DNA of 9,006 bases from Alphaproteobacteria bacterium (GTDB lineage Bacteria; Pseudomonadota; Alphaproteobacteria; Caulobacterales; Parvularculaceae). The stretch lies in assembly GCA_030428745.1 (NCBI GenBank), contig JAUIEG010000079.1, forward strand, positions 1 through 9,006, given 5' to 3'. Under the pieces are notes generated by a model. The model was not told where the DNA came from and made no database searches. It saw only the letters and a program-made list of their open reading frames with translations. Shown here one piece after another: positions 1-6,707 of this stretch. Both the position numbers and the translations under genes were made by a program. Numbering within the stretch: the stretch's first letter is position 1; every line of letters starts with the position of its first letter.

Positions 1-558
1 GGCAAGGACAGTCTGAATGGGATGACCGTTTCGATCCTCGGCGTCGGCGCTGTCGGAATGGGGCTTGCGAGACTTATCCACGAAGAAGGCGGCAAGCTTG
101 TCGTGGCCGATGTCAATCAAGCCGCCGTAACAGAAGCGGTGACGCGCTTTGGCGCGGAAACCGCGACGCCGGAAGACGCGGTTGCGGTCGATGTCGATAT
201 TTTCGCGCCTTGTGCGCTTGGCGGCGCCATTAACGCTGAAACGCTGCCGCGCCTTAAAGCCAAGATCATCGCCGGCGCCGCAAACAACCAGCTTAAAACG
301 CCGGATATGGACCAGGCGTTGAAAGACAAGGGTGTTCTTTATTGCCCGGACTATGTGATCAATGGGGCAGGGGTGATCTCCGTCGGGCTCGAAATTCTCG
401 GGAACTGGACAACACCGGAGATGAACAAGCGGATCGACAATATTGGCGTCATGCTCACCGATATTTTCAACCGCGCTGAAGCGGAAAACGCCCCCACCGG
501 CGCCATCGCCGACAAGATGGCGCTTGAGATCATCGCCCGCGGCCGTAAGGCCGCATAA
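1..558 (+). CDS. Leucine dehydrogenase-type Glu/Leu/Phe/Val dehydrogenase, C-terminal half (5' end outside window)
   Basis: The reading frame is open from base 1 and gives 185 residues; the ATG at 22 is only an internal methionine, since in-frame codons precede it without a break. What is visible is the NAD-binding Rossmann domain. It has the GVGAVG glycine motif, then an acidic residue at the end of the second strand (VVADVN), which in this family favours NAD+ over NADP+. Downstream are APCALGG, IAGAANNQL and PDYVINGAG, all close to those of Bacillus leucine dehydrogenase. The family is usually about 350-365 residues, so roughly half is missing, including the catalytic lysine of the N-terminal domain. 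Known role: reversible oxidative deamination of leucine, valine and isoleucine to 2-oxo acids in the cytoplasm. Leucine versus phenylalanine or valine preference cannot be settled from this half. The C-terminus ends GRKAA, and these codons plus the stop recur in the repeat that follows. Confidence 0.9.
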   Translation, partial: GKDSLNGMTVSILGVGAVGMGLARLIHEEGGKLVVADVNQAAVTEAVTRFGAETATPEDAVAVDVDIFAPCALGGAINAETLPRLKAKIIAGAANNQLKTPDMDQALKDKGVLYCPDYVINGAGVISVGLEILGNWTTPEMNKRIDNIGVMLTDIFNRAEAENAPTGAIADKMALEIIARGRKAA

Positions 559-615
559 CTAAAGAGTGGCCGCAAGGCTGCATAACTAAAAGCGACCGCA
601 AGGCCGCGCTAAAAA
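539..615 (+). repeat. Three tandem GNRA-tetraloop hairpin repeats at the dehydrogenase 3' end
   Basis: Three degenerate copies begin at 539, 566 and 592 (periods 27 and 26). Copy 1 is the end of the dehydrogenase gene itself. Each copy folds as a 6-bp stem around a GNRA tetraloop: GCGGCC-GTAA-GGCCGC at 539-554, GTGGCC-GCAA-GGCTGC at 566-581 and GCGACC-GCAA-GGCCGC at 592-607. The third has one A-C mismatch. Copies 1 and 2 also share CATAACTAAA after the stem, and because the period is 27 the second copy repeats the last five codons and stop (GRKAA, TAA) in frame. The substitutions between copies 1 and 2 keep pairing (as G-U) and the loop class. A fourth short dyad lies at 617-628. It may be a terminator or mRNA-stabilising 3' end, or simply a tandem duplication; no U-tract follows the first two hairpins. 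Confidence 0.75.
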
Positions 616-632
616 GGCGCGAACGCGCATGG

Positions 633-643
633 TCACGTCGTGA
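633..643. promoter_or_regulatory. Short perfect inverted repeat upstream of the thiolase gene (possible operator)
   Basis: TCACG-T-CGTGA is a perfect 5+1+5 dyad about 60 bases before the thiolase start, in the only stretch where that cluster's promoter could sit. No convincing -35/-10 pair is visible here; TATATA at 676-681 could be a -10 element but has no good -35 partner. A dyad this short can arise by chance in 145 bases, so the operator reading is weak. Confidence 0.2.
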
Positions 644-703
644 GGATAAGGGTGGCGGGTTGCCAGCGCGGGGCCTATATATCCGTCCAAAAGGAGACAC
701 CCC

Positions 704-1891
<1,188 letters not shown>

Positions 1892-1905
1892 TCGGGCGCG
1901 GTTCT

Positions 1906-2616
1906 ATGCCTGTCGCCACATCACTGGAACGTGTCGGTGAGAACATCTGGCTCGCGGAAGGCGGTATTGTCAGTTTCTATGGGATTCCGTATCCGACGCG
2001 CTCGGTCATTGTCTGTTTGCCTGGCGGCGACTTATGGGTGTGGTCGCCGATCAAACTGACCCCGGAATTGCGCGCCGATGTTGAGGCGCTCGGGCGTCCG
2101 GCGCATCTTGTCAGTCCGAACAAAATCCATCACCTCTTTTTGTCTGAATGGAAAGCAGCTTACCCTGAGGCAAAGCTTTGGGCCCCGGCGTCCACGATAA
2201 AGAAGCGAAAGGATCTCGCTTTTGAACCGCCGCTTGATGACGAGTTGCCCGCAGCGTGGGAGGGCCAGCTCGATCAGGTCCGTTTTGACGGCTCTTTTTT
2301 CATGGATGAGGTTGTCTTCTTCCATGAAGAAAGCAGCACGGCGATCTTCGCCGATCTCTCTGAGAATTTTTCGAATGACTTTTTAAAAGCGCACTGGTCC
2401 TGGTGGCAGCGTCCCATTGCGCGCATCTGGAAGATCGTCGAAGGCTATGGTTATGCGCCGCTGGAATGGCGGCTGACGTTCAACAAGGAGAAAGCGCGGG
2501 CGGCGAAGGAAAAAATTCTCGCCTGGAAGCCGGAGCGGGTGATCATGGCTCATGGCGAATGGATACGGTCAAACGGTGAGGGCTATATCAGGCAGGCCTT
2601 TGCATGGCTGAACTGA
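1906..2616 (+). CDS. DUF4336 domain protein, metallo-beta-lactamase-like fold
   Basis: This 236-residue protein matches the DUF4336 pattern over its whole length: GENIWLAEG near the N-terminus, the GGDLWVWSPIKLTPEL segment at 40-55, HLVSPNKIHHLFLSEW at 67-82, AYPEAKLWAP, and VIMAHGEW at 213-219. There is no signal peptide or membrane segment, so it is probably cytoplasmic. The family is thought to have a metallo-beta-lactamase-like fold, but the classic HxHxDH metal motif is reduced here to NKIHH (His75, His76). Asp150 in FADL and His216 in MAHGE sit where the later metal ligands of that superfamily would fall. Whether it binds metal, and its substrate, are unknown. It starts 14 bases after the thiolase stop without a clear Shine-Dalgarno sequence, suggesting translation coupled to the thiolase. 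Its last 13 bases overlap the next gene. Family assignment is confident; no function can be claimed. Confidence 0.85.
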   Translation: MPVATSLERVGENIWLAEGGIVSFYGIPYPTRSVIVCLPGGDLWVWSPIKLTPELRADVEALGRPAHLVSPNKIHHLFLSEWKAAYPEAKLWAPASTIKKRKDLAFEPPLDDELPAAWEGQLDQVRFDGSFFMDEVVFFHEESSTAIFADLSENFSNDFLKAHWSWWQRPIARIWKIVEGYGYAPLEWRLTFNKEKARAAKEKILAWKPERVIMAHGEWIRSNGEGYIRQAFAWLN

Positions 2617-3047
2617 AAACCGATCCTTTCGCGCATTTCGTCGAGGCGCAGGACCCAGTTTTCGAACGCGTCTTGTCCGAGTTGCAAGCGGGGCGCAAGC
2701 AAAGCCACTGGATGTGGTTTGTGTTTCCTCAGCTTGCGGGACTTGGCCGCAGCGCCATGGCGCAGAAATATGCGCTCGCCTCGCTGGAGGACGCCAAAGC
2801 TTATCTGAAGCATACGGTGTTGGGCGCGCGATTGCGTGAAGCAACAAAGGCTGTTTTGCTTCACGCCGGTGACGACAGGGGCGCGCGGAAGAGCGCCCAT
2901 GAAATTTTCGGATCGCCGGACGACCTTAAACTCCATTCTTCCATGACGCTGTTTCATCAGGCCTTGCCCGAAGACCCGCTATTTAGGCGGGTCCTTGACG
3001 CCTTTTTTGATGGTCAAGAAGATGAAAAGAGTCTGGCTCTGATTTAA
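2604..3047 (+). CDS. DUF1810 family protein
   Basis: This 147-residue protein has the full DUF1810 signature: FVEAQDPVFERVLSEL at the N-terminus, SHWMWFVFPQLAGLGRS around residues 34-50, an ALASLEDAKAYL helix, and FGSPDDLKLHSSMTLF at about 102-117. The length is normal for the family, so it looks intact. It is small, soluble and probably alpha-helical, with no signal peptide. Family members are sometimes labelled 'calpastatin' in databases, which I regard as a misannotation; I know of no established function. The start ATG lies inside the DUF4336 gene (13-base overlap, +1 frame shift), a typical sign of translational coupling. The stop is 10 bases from the convergent amidohydrolase stop. The invariant His/Trp and Asp-Asp residues suggest a binding or catalytic site, but this is a guess. 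Confidence 0.88.
   Translation: MAELKTDPFAHFVEAQDPVFERVLSELQAGRKQSHWMWFVFPQLAGLGRSAMAQKYALASLEDAKAYLKHTVLGARLREATKAVLLHAGDDRGARKSAHEIFGSPDDLKLHSSMTLFHQALPEDPLFRRVLDAFFDGQEDEKSLALI
2973..2993 (+). other. Hairpin with later T-tract inside the end of the DUF1810 gene
   Basis: GACCCGC (2973-2979) pairs perfectly with GCGGGTC (2987-2993) around a 7-base loop, and a run of six T follows at 3003-3008. The T-run starts nine bases after the stem, which is too far for a good rho-independent terminator, and the hairpin is upstream of the stop codon. It might weakly stop transcription or protect the mRNA end, since only 10 bases separate this gene from the convergent one. Confidence 0.25.
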
Positions 3048-3057
3048 CCCCGCTGCT

Positions 3058-5118
3058 TTACTCCCCGCTCACGGTGGGAATATCCGTGAACGGCGTGATC
3101 CCAAATTCTGGATAAATCTCGCTCGGGAAATAGATTGTCCCACCGCGGGAAACGAGGGCGATTGACTTGATCGCCTTCAAATCTTCGGTCGGGTCACCCG
3201 GAACCAGGAAGAAGTCGGCGAGCTTTCCCGTCTCAATCGCGCCGCGGCTATCGCCGAAACCCATATAGTTGGCCATGTCATAGGTGGCGCGTTTCAGCGC
3301 TTGCGCCGGTGTGAACCCAAAGCGCTGGAACAGTTCAACCTCGCGGTGCAATTCGAATGCGCCGCCGAGATCGGTGCCGGGGACAAGAAAAATCCCGCGT
3401 TCGTGCATCATGGTCAGCGTATCGATGATGGTGTCGAAAGCCGCGCGATAGGCGGCGTCGTCGGCGTCGTCGGCGACGTTGAGAAGCGCGACTTTCGATC
3501 CCCGCTGCACAGCCACCGGCATGTGGTCCACATAATCGGCCACGCCGAGGCGCGTTTCGCCATTACGCGCGAGCAGGCCGAATTCATGGATCACGGTGGT
3601 TGGATCGACGACGATGTTGTTGTCGACCATGAGGTTGATCGTGCGCTGAACCTTTTCGCTTTGAAGATCGAGGTCAGCGAATTTCGCCATCCCCGTAATC
3701 CGCGCGAGGGTGCGCGTGTCATCTTCCGGGCCCAGCACCCAGCTCAACATCACCTGATTGATATGCGTGATTTCGTCATAACCGGCTTCAATCATTTCAT
3801 CAGGGGTGGAAAAAGCCGGGATGTGACCGGCGACGCGCATCCCATGGGCATGGGCTTCGGCGGCCATGGCCGGCACCCATTCGCCTTTGACCGAGCTGTA
3901 GATCTTGATCTGGTGATAGCCGCCGCGGTCTGCGTACATACGAACGAGGCCAACGGCTTCTTCTTCGTTTGTCGCGAGTTCCCCGGTTGAGTTGTTGGTC
4001 TCGCTCTCGCCTTCGATGAAGCCGCTCATGGAGATGCGCGGTCCTGCCAGAACGCCGCTTTCGATTTTCTCGCGCAGCGGTTCCAATACGTCGATTTCAT
4101 TGCCCATATCGCGCACCGAAGTGATGCCGGCGAGCACGTTGATCAGCGCATCGTCGTCGCCCATATGACCATGCATGTCGTAAAGGCCCGGAATGAGCGA
4201 ACCACCCGCGCCGTCGATCACCACTTCGTTGCCTCCGGTTGCATCGACGGCTTCAATGGCGGCGATCTTGTCGCCTTCAACTAACACTGAAACAGGCTCC
4301 GACATGTCGAGCGTTTCTGGTTGGAAGACGCGCACATTCTTTATGCGCACCGGTTGGTCGTATTGGTGAGCGTAACGCGATTGAATGTCTTCATAGCGCG
4401 CTGCGCCGTAATCGGCGGCGAGATTTCTGAGCCGTTCTTCTTCCGCTTCGTAGCCTTTGCGAATGGTGATGAAGCGCGGCGTAATGTAAGCGAAGAGTTT
4501 GTTCTCGTCGTCGAGAATGAAATAGTCCGGATCGAGATCGGCGCCGGAAAGCGCATAGGTGGTGATTTTTTTGTCGCCATCCTCGCCGGTGACGGTCAGC
4601 GTCTCCATTTCCGTCAGGCGAAGTTCACCAGAGGGCAGGGCCGGCATGGCGTGGTCGTCATCTTGCAGCAGGGCGTTCGCCTGAATGAATGCGGCGTATG
4701 GGCTGCCGAACTGGTTGATATAAAGGGTTGGCTCCGAAACCTCTGCTTGGCCGTTCCCCGTAGCGTCCGACCAGGCTGCTTTCCCGCTGTTCAGCGCGAA
4801 GGTTTCCTCAACCTCGTTGCCGAAGGATGTCTTGCCGGCGATGGACCAGGACACCGGGACACCCGCATTGTCGAGCGTCAGCGATTCCTTGAAGCCGGGT
4901 CCGCGTCCATTGTTCTTGAAGTCATAGTCGATGGCGTAGTCATTCCCAGTGCGCTCGACATTCAAATAGCCGACCGGCGTTCCGGCGATGATCACGGCGT
5001 AGGCTTCCTGTGCCGCGGCCGGTTCAGCCGGTTCTACAGATTTCTCCGAACAGGCTGCAGACAGCAATAAGATGACGCCGGCGCCCGCGCTGCGGCGCGC
5101 AATGGATGAAAATGACAT
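3058..5118 (-). CDS. Amidohydrolase-superfamily lipoprotein with an extra N-terminal beta-rich domain
   Basis: I start this gene at 5118 (686 residues), not at the in-frame codon at 5190. GAGGGG lies just upstream of the 5118 ATG, and that start places a lipoprotein-type signal at the N-terminus: MSFSSIARR, a hydrophobic stretch, then LSAAC with Cys23, the only cysteine in the protein. Residues 38-255 form a domain with VIIAGTPVGYLNVERTG-like strands that I cannot assign. Residues 257-686 are an imidazolonepropionase-like amidohydrolase: HxH at His316/His318 (DMHGH), Lys405 (IKIYSS), His432 (GHIP), His452 (THINQ) and Asp583 (PGTDLGG), a complete metal/catalytic set. The Lys405 pattern resembles the Xaa-Pro/Xaa-Arg dipeptidase branch, but the true substrate is unknown. 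It is probably anchored in the cell envelope and faces the periplasm. A small DDA-DDA repeat coded near 3454-3471 is a local in-frame expansion. The gene is transcribed alone, divergently from glutaryl-CoA dehydrogenase. Confidence 0.88.
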   Translation of the reverse strand: MSFSSIARRSAGAGVILLLSAACSEKSVEPAEPAAAQEAYAVIIAGTPVGYLNVERTGNDYAIDYDFKNNGRGPGFKESLTLDNAGVPVSWSIAGKTSFGNEVEETFALNSGKAAWSDATGNGQAEVSEPTLYINQFGSPYAAFIQANALLQDDDHAMPALPSGELRLTEMETLTVTGEDGDKKITTYALSGADLDPDYFILDDENKLFAYITPRFITIRKGYEAEEERLRNLAADYGAARYEDIQSRYAHQYDQPVRIKNVRVFQPETLDMSEPVSVLVEGDKIAAIEAVDATGGNEVVIDGAGGSLIPGLYDMHGHMGDDDALINVLAGITSVRDMGNEIDVLEPLREKIESGVLAGPRISMSGFIEGESETNNSTGELATNEEEAVGLVRMYADRGGYHQIKIYSSVKGEWVPAMAAEAHAHGMRVAGHIPAFSTPDEMIEAGYDEITHINQVMLSWVLGPEDDTRTLARITGMAKFADLDLQSEKVQRTINLMVDNNIVVDPTTVIHEFGLLARNGETRLGVADYVDHMPVAVQRGSKVALLNVADDADDAAYRAAFDTIIDTLTMMHERGIFLVPGTDLGGAFELHREVELFQRFGFTPAQALKRATYDMANYMGFGDSRGAIETGKLADFFLVPGDPTEDLKAIKSIALVSRGGTIYFPSEIYPEFGITPFTDIPTVSGE

Positions 5119-5122
5119 GATG

Positions 5123-5129
5123 CCCCTCT
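5123..5129 (-). promoter_or_regulatory. Ribosome binding site deciding the amidohydrolase start
   Basis: Read on the minus strand this is AGAGGGG, ending four bases before the ATG at 5118. It supports translation from 5118 and makes the extra 24 codons upstream (5190-5119) unlikely to be translated. Confidence 0.6.
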
Positions 5130-5163
5130 TTTCCCCGGTTTTATGGCGAAATAGTTTCAGATT

Positions 5164-5176
5164 GAGGGCGACCCTC
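5164..5176. promoter_or_regulatory. Inverted repeat in the divergent intergenic region (possible operator)
   Basis: GAGGG-CGA-CCCTC is a perfect 5+3+5 dyad 45 bases upstream of the amidohydrolase start, inside the 201-base region shared with glutaryl-CoA dehydrogenase. Position suits a regulator site, but the dyad is short and GC-rich, so chance is a real alternative. Confidence 0.2.
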
Positions 5177-5235
5177 CCATAAACCGCCAAGGCTGGCCAG
5201 TACGTTTTGCCGCGAAAAATAGGGGTCTGGGCGCA

Positions 5236-5264
5236 TTGCCGGGCGCCGTGCGGAAAGCTACATA
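5236..5264 (+). promoter_or_regulatory. Candidate sigma-70-type promoter for gcdH
   Basis: TTGCCG at 5236-5241 and TACATA at 5259-5264 are separated by exactly 17 bases, the preferred spacing. Transcription would begin near 5271-5273, leaving a leader of about 48 bases. Both hexamers match the consensus only partly. If correct, it also rules out the upstream TTG at 5236 as the gcdH start. Confidence 0.35.
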
Positions 5265-5288
5265 CGGGGCCAATTCACCGCAATGTTC

Positions 5289-5309
5289 AGGAGACGGCCC
5301 AACCGGCCG
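5289..5309 (+). promoter_or_regulatory. Distant Shine-Dalgarno plus hairpin upstream of the gcdH start
   Basis: AGGAGA at 5289-5294 is the only good ribosome binding sequence near gcdH, yet it lies 25 bases from the ATG at 5320. Immediately after it, CGGCC (5295-5299) pairs with GGCCG (5305-5309) around a CAACC loop. Folding this 15-base element would bring the effective spacing to about 10 bases. No in-frame ATG, GTG or TTG lies at normal spacing from the AGGAGA. Confidence 0.4.
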
Positions 5310-5319
5310 ACCAACACAA

Positions 5320-6495
5320 ATGACGAAACAGACCTTCGACTGGCAGGACCCGCTTTCACTAGAAACGCAGCTTTCGGATGAGGAGCGGATGATCCGCGAC
5401 GCCGCTCGGGGCTATGCACAGGACAAGCTGATGCCGCGCGTTCTGATGGCGAACCGCGAGGAGCGCTTTGATCGTGAGATCATGAGTGAGCTTGGCCAGC
5501 AAGGATTGCTCGGCGCCACAGTGGCGGAAGAATATGGCGGCGGCGGCGCGAGCCATGTCGCCTATGGCCTCATCGCCCGCGAAGTGGAGCGCGTCGACAG
5601 CGGCTATCGGTCAGCAATGTCGGTGCAGTCGTCCCTGGTTATGTATCCGATTGAAAGTTTTGGTACGGAAGACCAGAAGAAAAAGTATCTGCCGAAACTT
5701 GCGAGCGGCGAATGGGTCGGCTGTTTCGGTCTGACAGAGAGCGACGGCGGCTCCGATCCCGGCGCCATGCGCACGAAAGCGGAAAAGGTTTCCGGCGGCT
5801 ACAAGCTCAATGGCTCGAAAATGTGGATCACCAATTCGCCCATCGCCGATCTTGCAGTGGTGTGGGCGAAGCTGGACGGGGAGATTCGCGGCTTCGTTGT
5901 TGAGCGCGGGACGAAAGGGTTTGAAACACCGAAAATCGAAGGCAAGCTCAGCTTGCGCGCTTCCGTGACGGGCGAAATCGCGCTTGACGATGCGGTTGTG
6001 CCCGAAGACGCGCTGCTGCCGAATGTGAAAGGTTTGCGCGGGCCGTTCTCCTGTCTCAACAAGGCGCGTTACGGCATTTCATGGGGCGCTATGGGCGCGG
6101 CCGAATATTGCTGGATGGCGGCGCGCGATTACGCCATGGAGCGCGTCGTCTTCGGCAAGCCCATCGCGGGAACGCAATTGGTGCAAAAGAAACTCGCCGA
6201 CATGCAGACCGAAATTGCGCTCGGCCTTCAGGGCGCGCTGGCGCTGGGACGCTTGCTCGACAGCGGCGCCTATGTTCCCGAAGCGATTTCTTTGATGAAG
6301 CGCAACAATTGCGGCAAGGCGCTCGACATCGCGCGCGTCGCCCGCGATGTCCATGGCGGCAACGGCATCTCAGACGAGTATCACGTCCTGCGGCACGCGG
6401 TGAATCTCGAAACGGTCAACACCTATGAGGGCACGCATGACATTCACGCCCTCATTCTCGGGCGCGCCATGACCGGCATCCAGGCGTTTATGTAA
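5320..6495 (+). CDS. gcdH: Glutaryl-CoA dehydrogenase (decarboxylating)
   Basis: The 391-residue product aligns by eye with glutaryl-CoA dehydrogenase from end to end, and its length matches mature human enzyme (about 394). Family-specific stretches include FDWQDPL at the N-terminus, EVERVDSGYRSAMSVQSS at 88-105, GCFGLTESDGGSDP, LRASVTG, and NTYEGTHDIHALILGRAMTG near the end. Glu370 in YEGTHD is the catalytic base. Arg97 in GYRS corresponds to the arginine that holds the distal carboxylate, which separates this enzyme from other acyl-CoA dehydrogenases. It is an FAD enzyme that oxidises and decarboxylates glutaryl-CoA to crotonyl-CoA in lysine and tryptophan breakdown, passing electrons to electron-transfer flavoprotein. 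I chose ATG 5320 because the family begins there; an upstream in-frame TTG (5236) would add 28 residues unlike the family and overlaps a likely promoter. No lysine-pathway partner genes are adjacent. Confidence 0.95.
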   Translation: MTKQTFDWQDPLSLETQLSDEERMIRDAARGYAQDKLMPRVLMANREERFDREIMSELGQQGLLGATVAEEYGGGGASHVAYGLIAREVERVDSGYRSAMSVQSSLVMYPIESFGTEDQKKKYLPKLASGEWVGCFGLTESDGGSDPGAMRTKAEKVSGGYKLNGSKMWITNSPIADLAVVWAKLDGEIRGFVVERGTKGFETPKIEGKLSLRASVTGEIALDDAVVPEDALLPNVKGLRGPFSCLNKARYGISWGAMGAAEYCWMAARDYAMERVVFGKPIAGTQLVQKKLADMQTEIALGLQGALALGRLLDSGAYVPEAISLMKRNNCGKALDIARVARDVHGGNGISDEYHVLRHAVNLETVNTYEGTHDIHALILGRAMTGIQAFM

Positions 6496-6707
6496 TTTGT
6501 GTTACCCGAAGGCGGCGCCGGCTGCGCCGCCTGTAGCGGAGCTTGCCGGCGCCAGCGCCGTCCGGTGGCGTTTCCTCGCGAGGACGTTTCCTCCAGGGAC
6601 GGCGCAGCCGTTATGTTCGACTGTCTGTTCGGGCGCTTGGCGCGCCCCCTGGGCGAGCATTTAGCACGAGTACGGACAAAGGTCATTCTGCAGGCGCGAA
6701 GGGCTTT
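6496..6707. other. Convergent intergenic spacer rich in short dyads
   Basis: This 212-base spacer between the stops of gcdH and the ferredoxin reductase contains no ORF I can support. Besides the hairpin at 6510-6532, it has CGGCG/CGCCG (6547-6551 with 6556-6560), the 12-base palindrome TCCTCGCGAGGA (6573-6584), ACGGC-GCA-GCCGT (6599-6611) and GGGCGC/GCGCCC (6631-6636 with 6642-6647). CGTTTCCTC occurs twice, at 6569-6577 and 6585-6593. High GC makes some of these expected by chance. The likely job is to end transcription from both sides; a small RNA or repeat remnant is possible. Confidence 0.5.
6510..6532 (+). terminator. GC-rich hairpin after gcdH (possible terminator)
   Basis: GGCGGCGC (6511-6518) pairs perfectly with GCGCCGCC (6524-6531) around CGGCT, and A6510-T6532 adds a ninth pair. 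It starts 15 bases after the gcdH stop, the usual place for a 3' hairpin. No T-run follows, so it is either a weak or factor-assisted terminator or an mRNA 3' end stabiliser. Confidence 0.45.

Noticed and set aside
3454..3471. GTCGTCGGC-like tandem repeat
   Set aside because: Just over two copies of a 9-base unit encoding Asp-Asp-Ala inside the amidohydrolase; ordinary in-frame sequence, not a functional repeat array.
4321..5070. Plus-strand ORF (249 codons) opposite the amidohydrolase
   Set aside because: It is an antisense shadow. The minus-strand product has the complete amidohydrolase catalytic set, so that is the real gene.
5119..5190. 24-residue extension of the amidohydrolase
   Set aside because: It would bury the lipoprotein signal behind charged residues, whereas the ATG at 5118 has its own ribosome binding site and a normal signal sequence.
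5236..5319. N-terminal extension of glutaryl-CoA dehydrogenase from a TTG codon
   Set aside because: The 28 extra residues do not look like the family, which starts near FDWQDPL, and the TTG coincides with a candidate -35 element. A weak AGGGG at 5221-5225 keeps it from being fully excluded.
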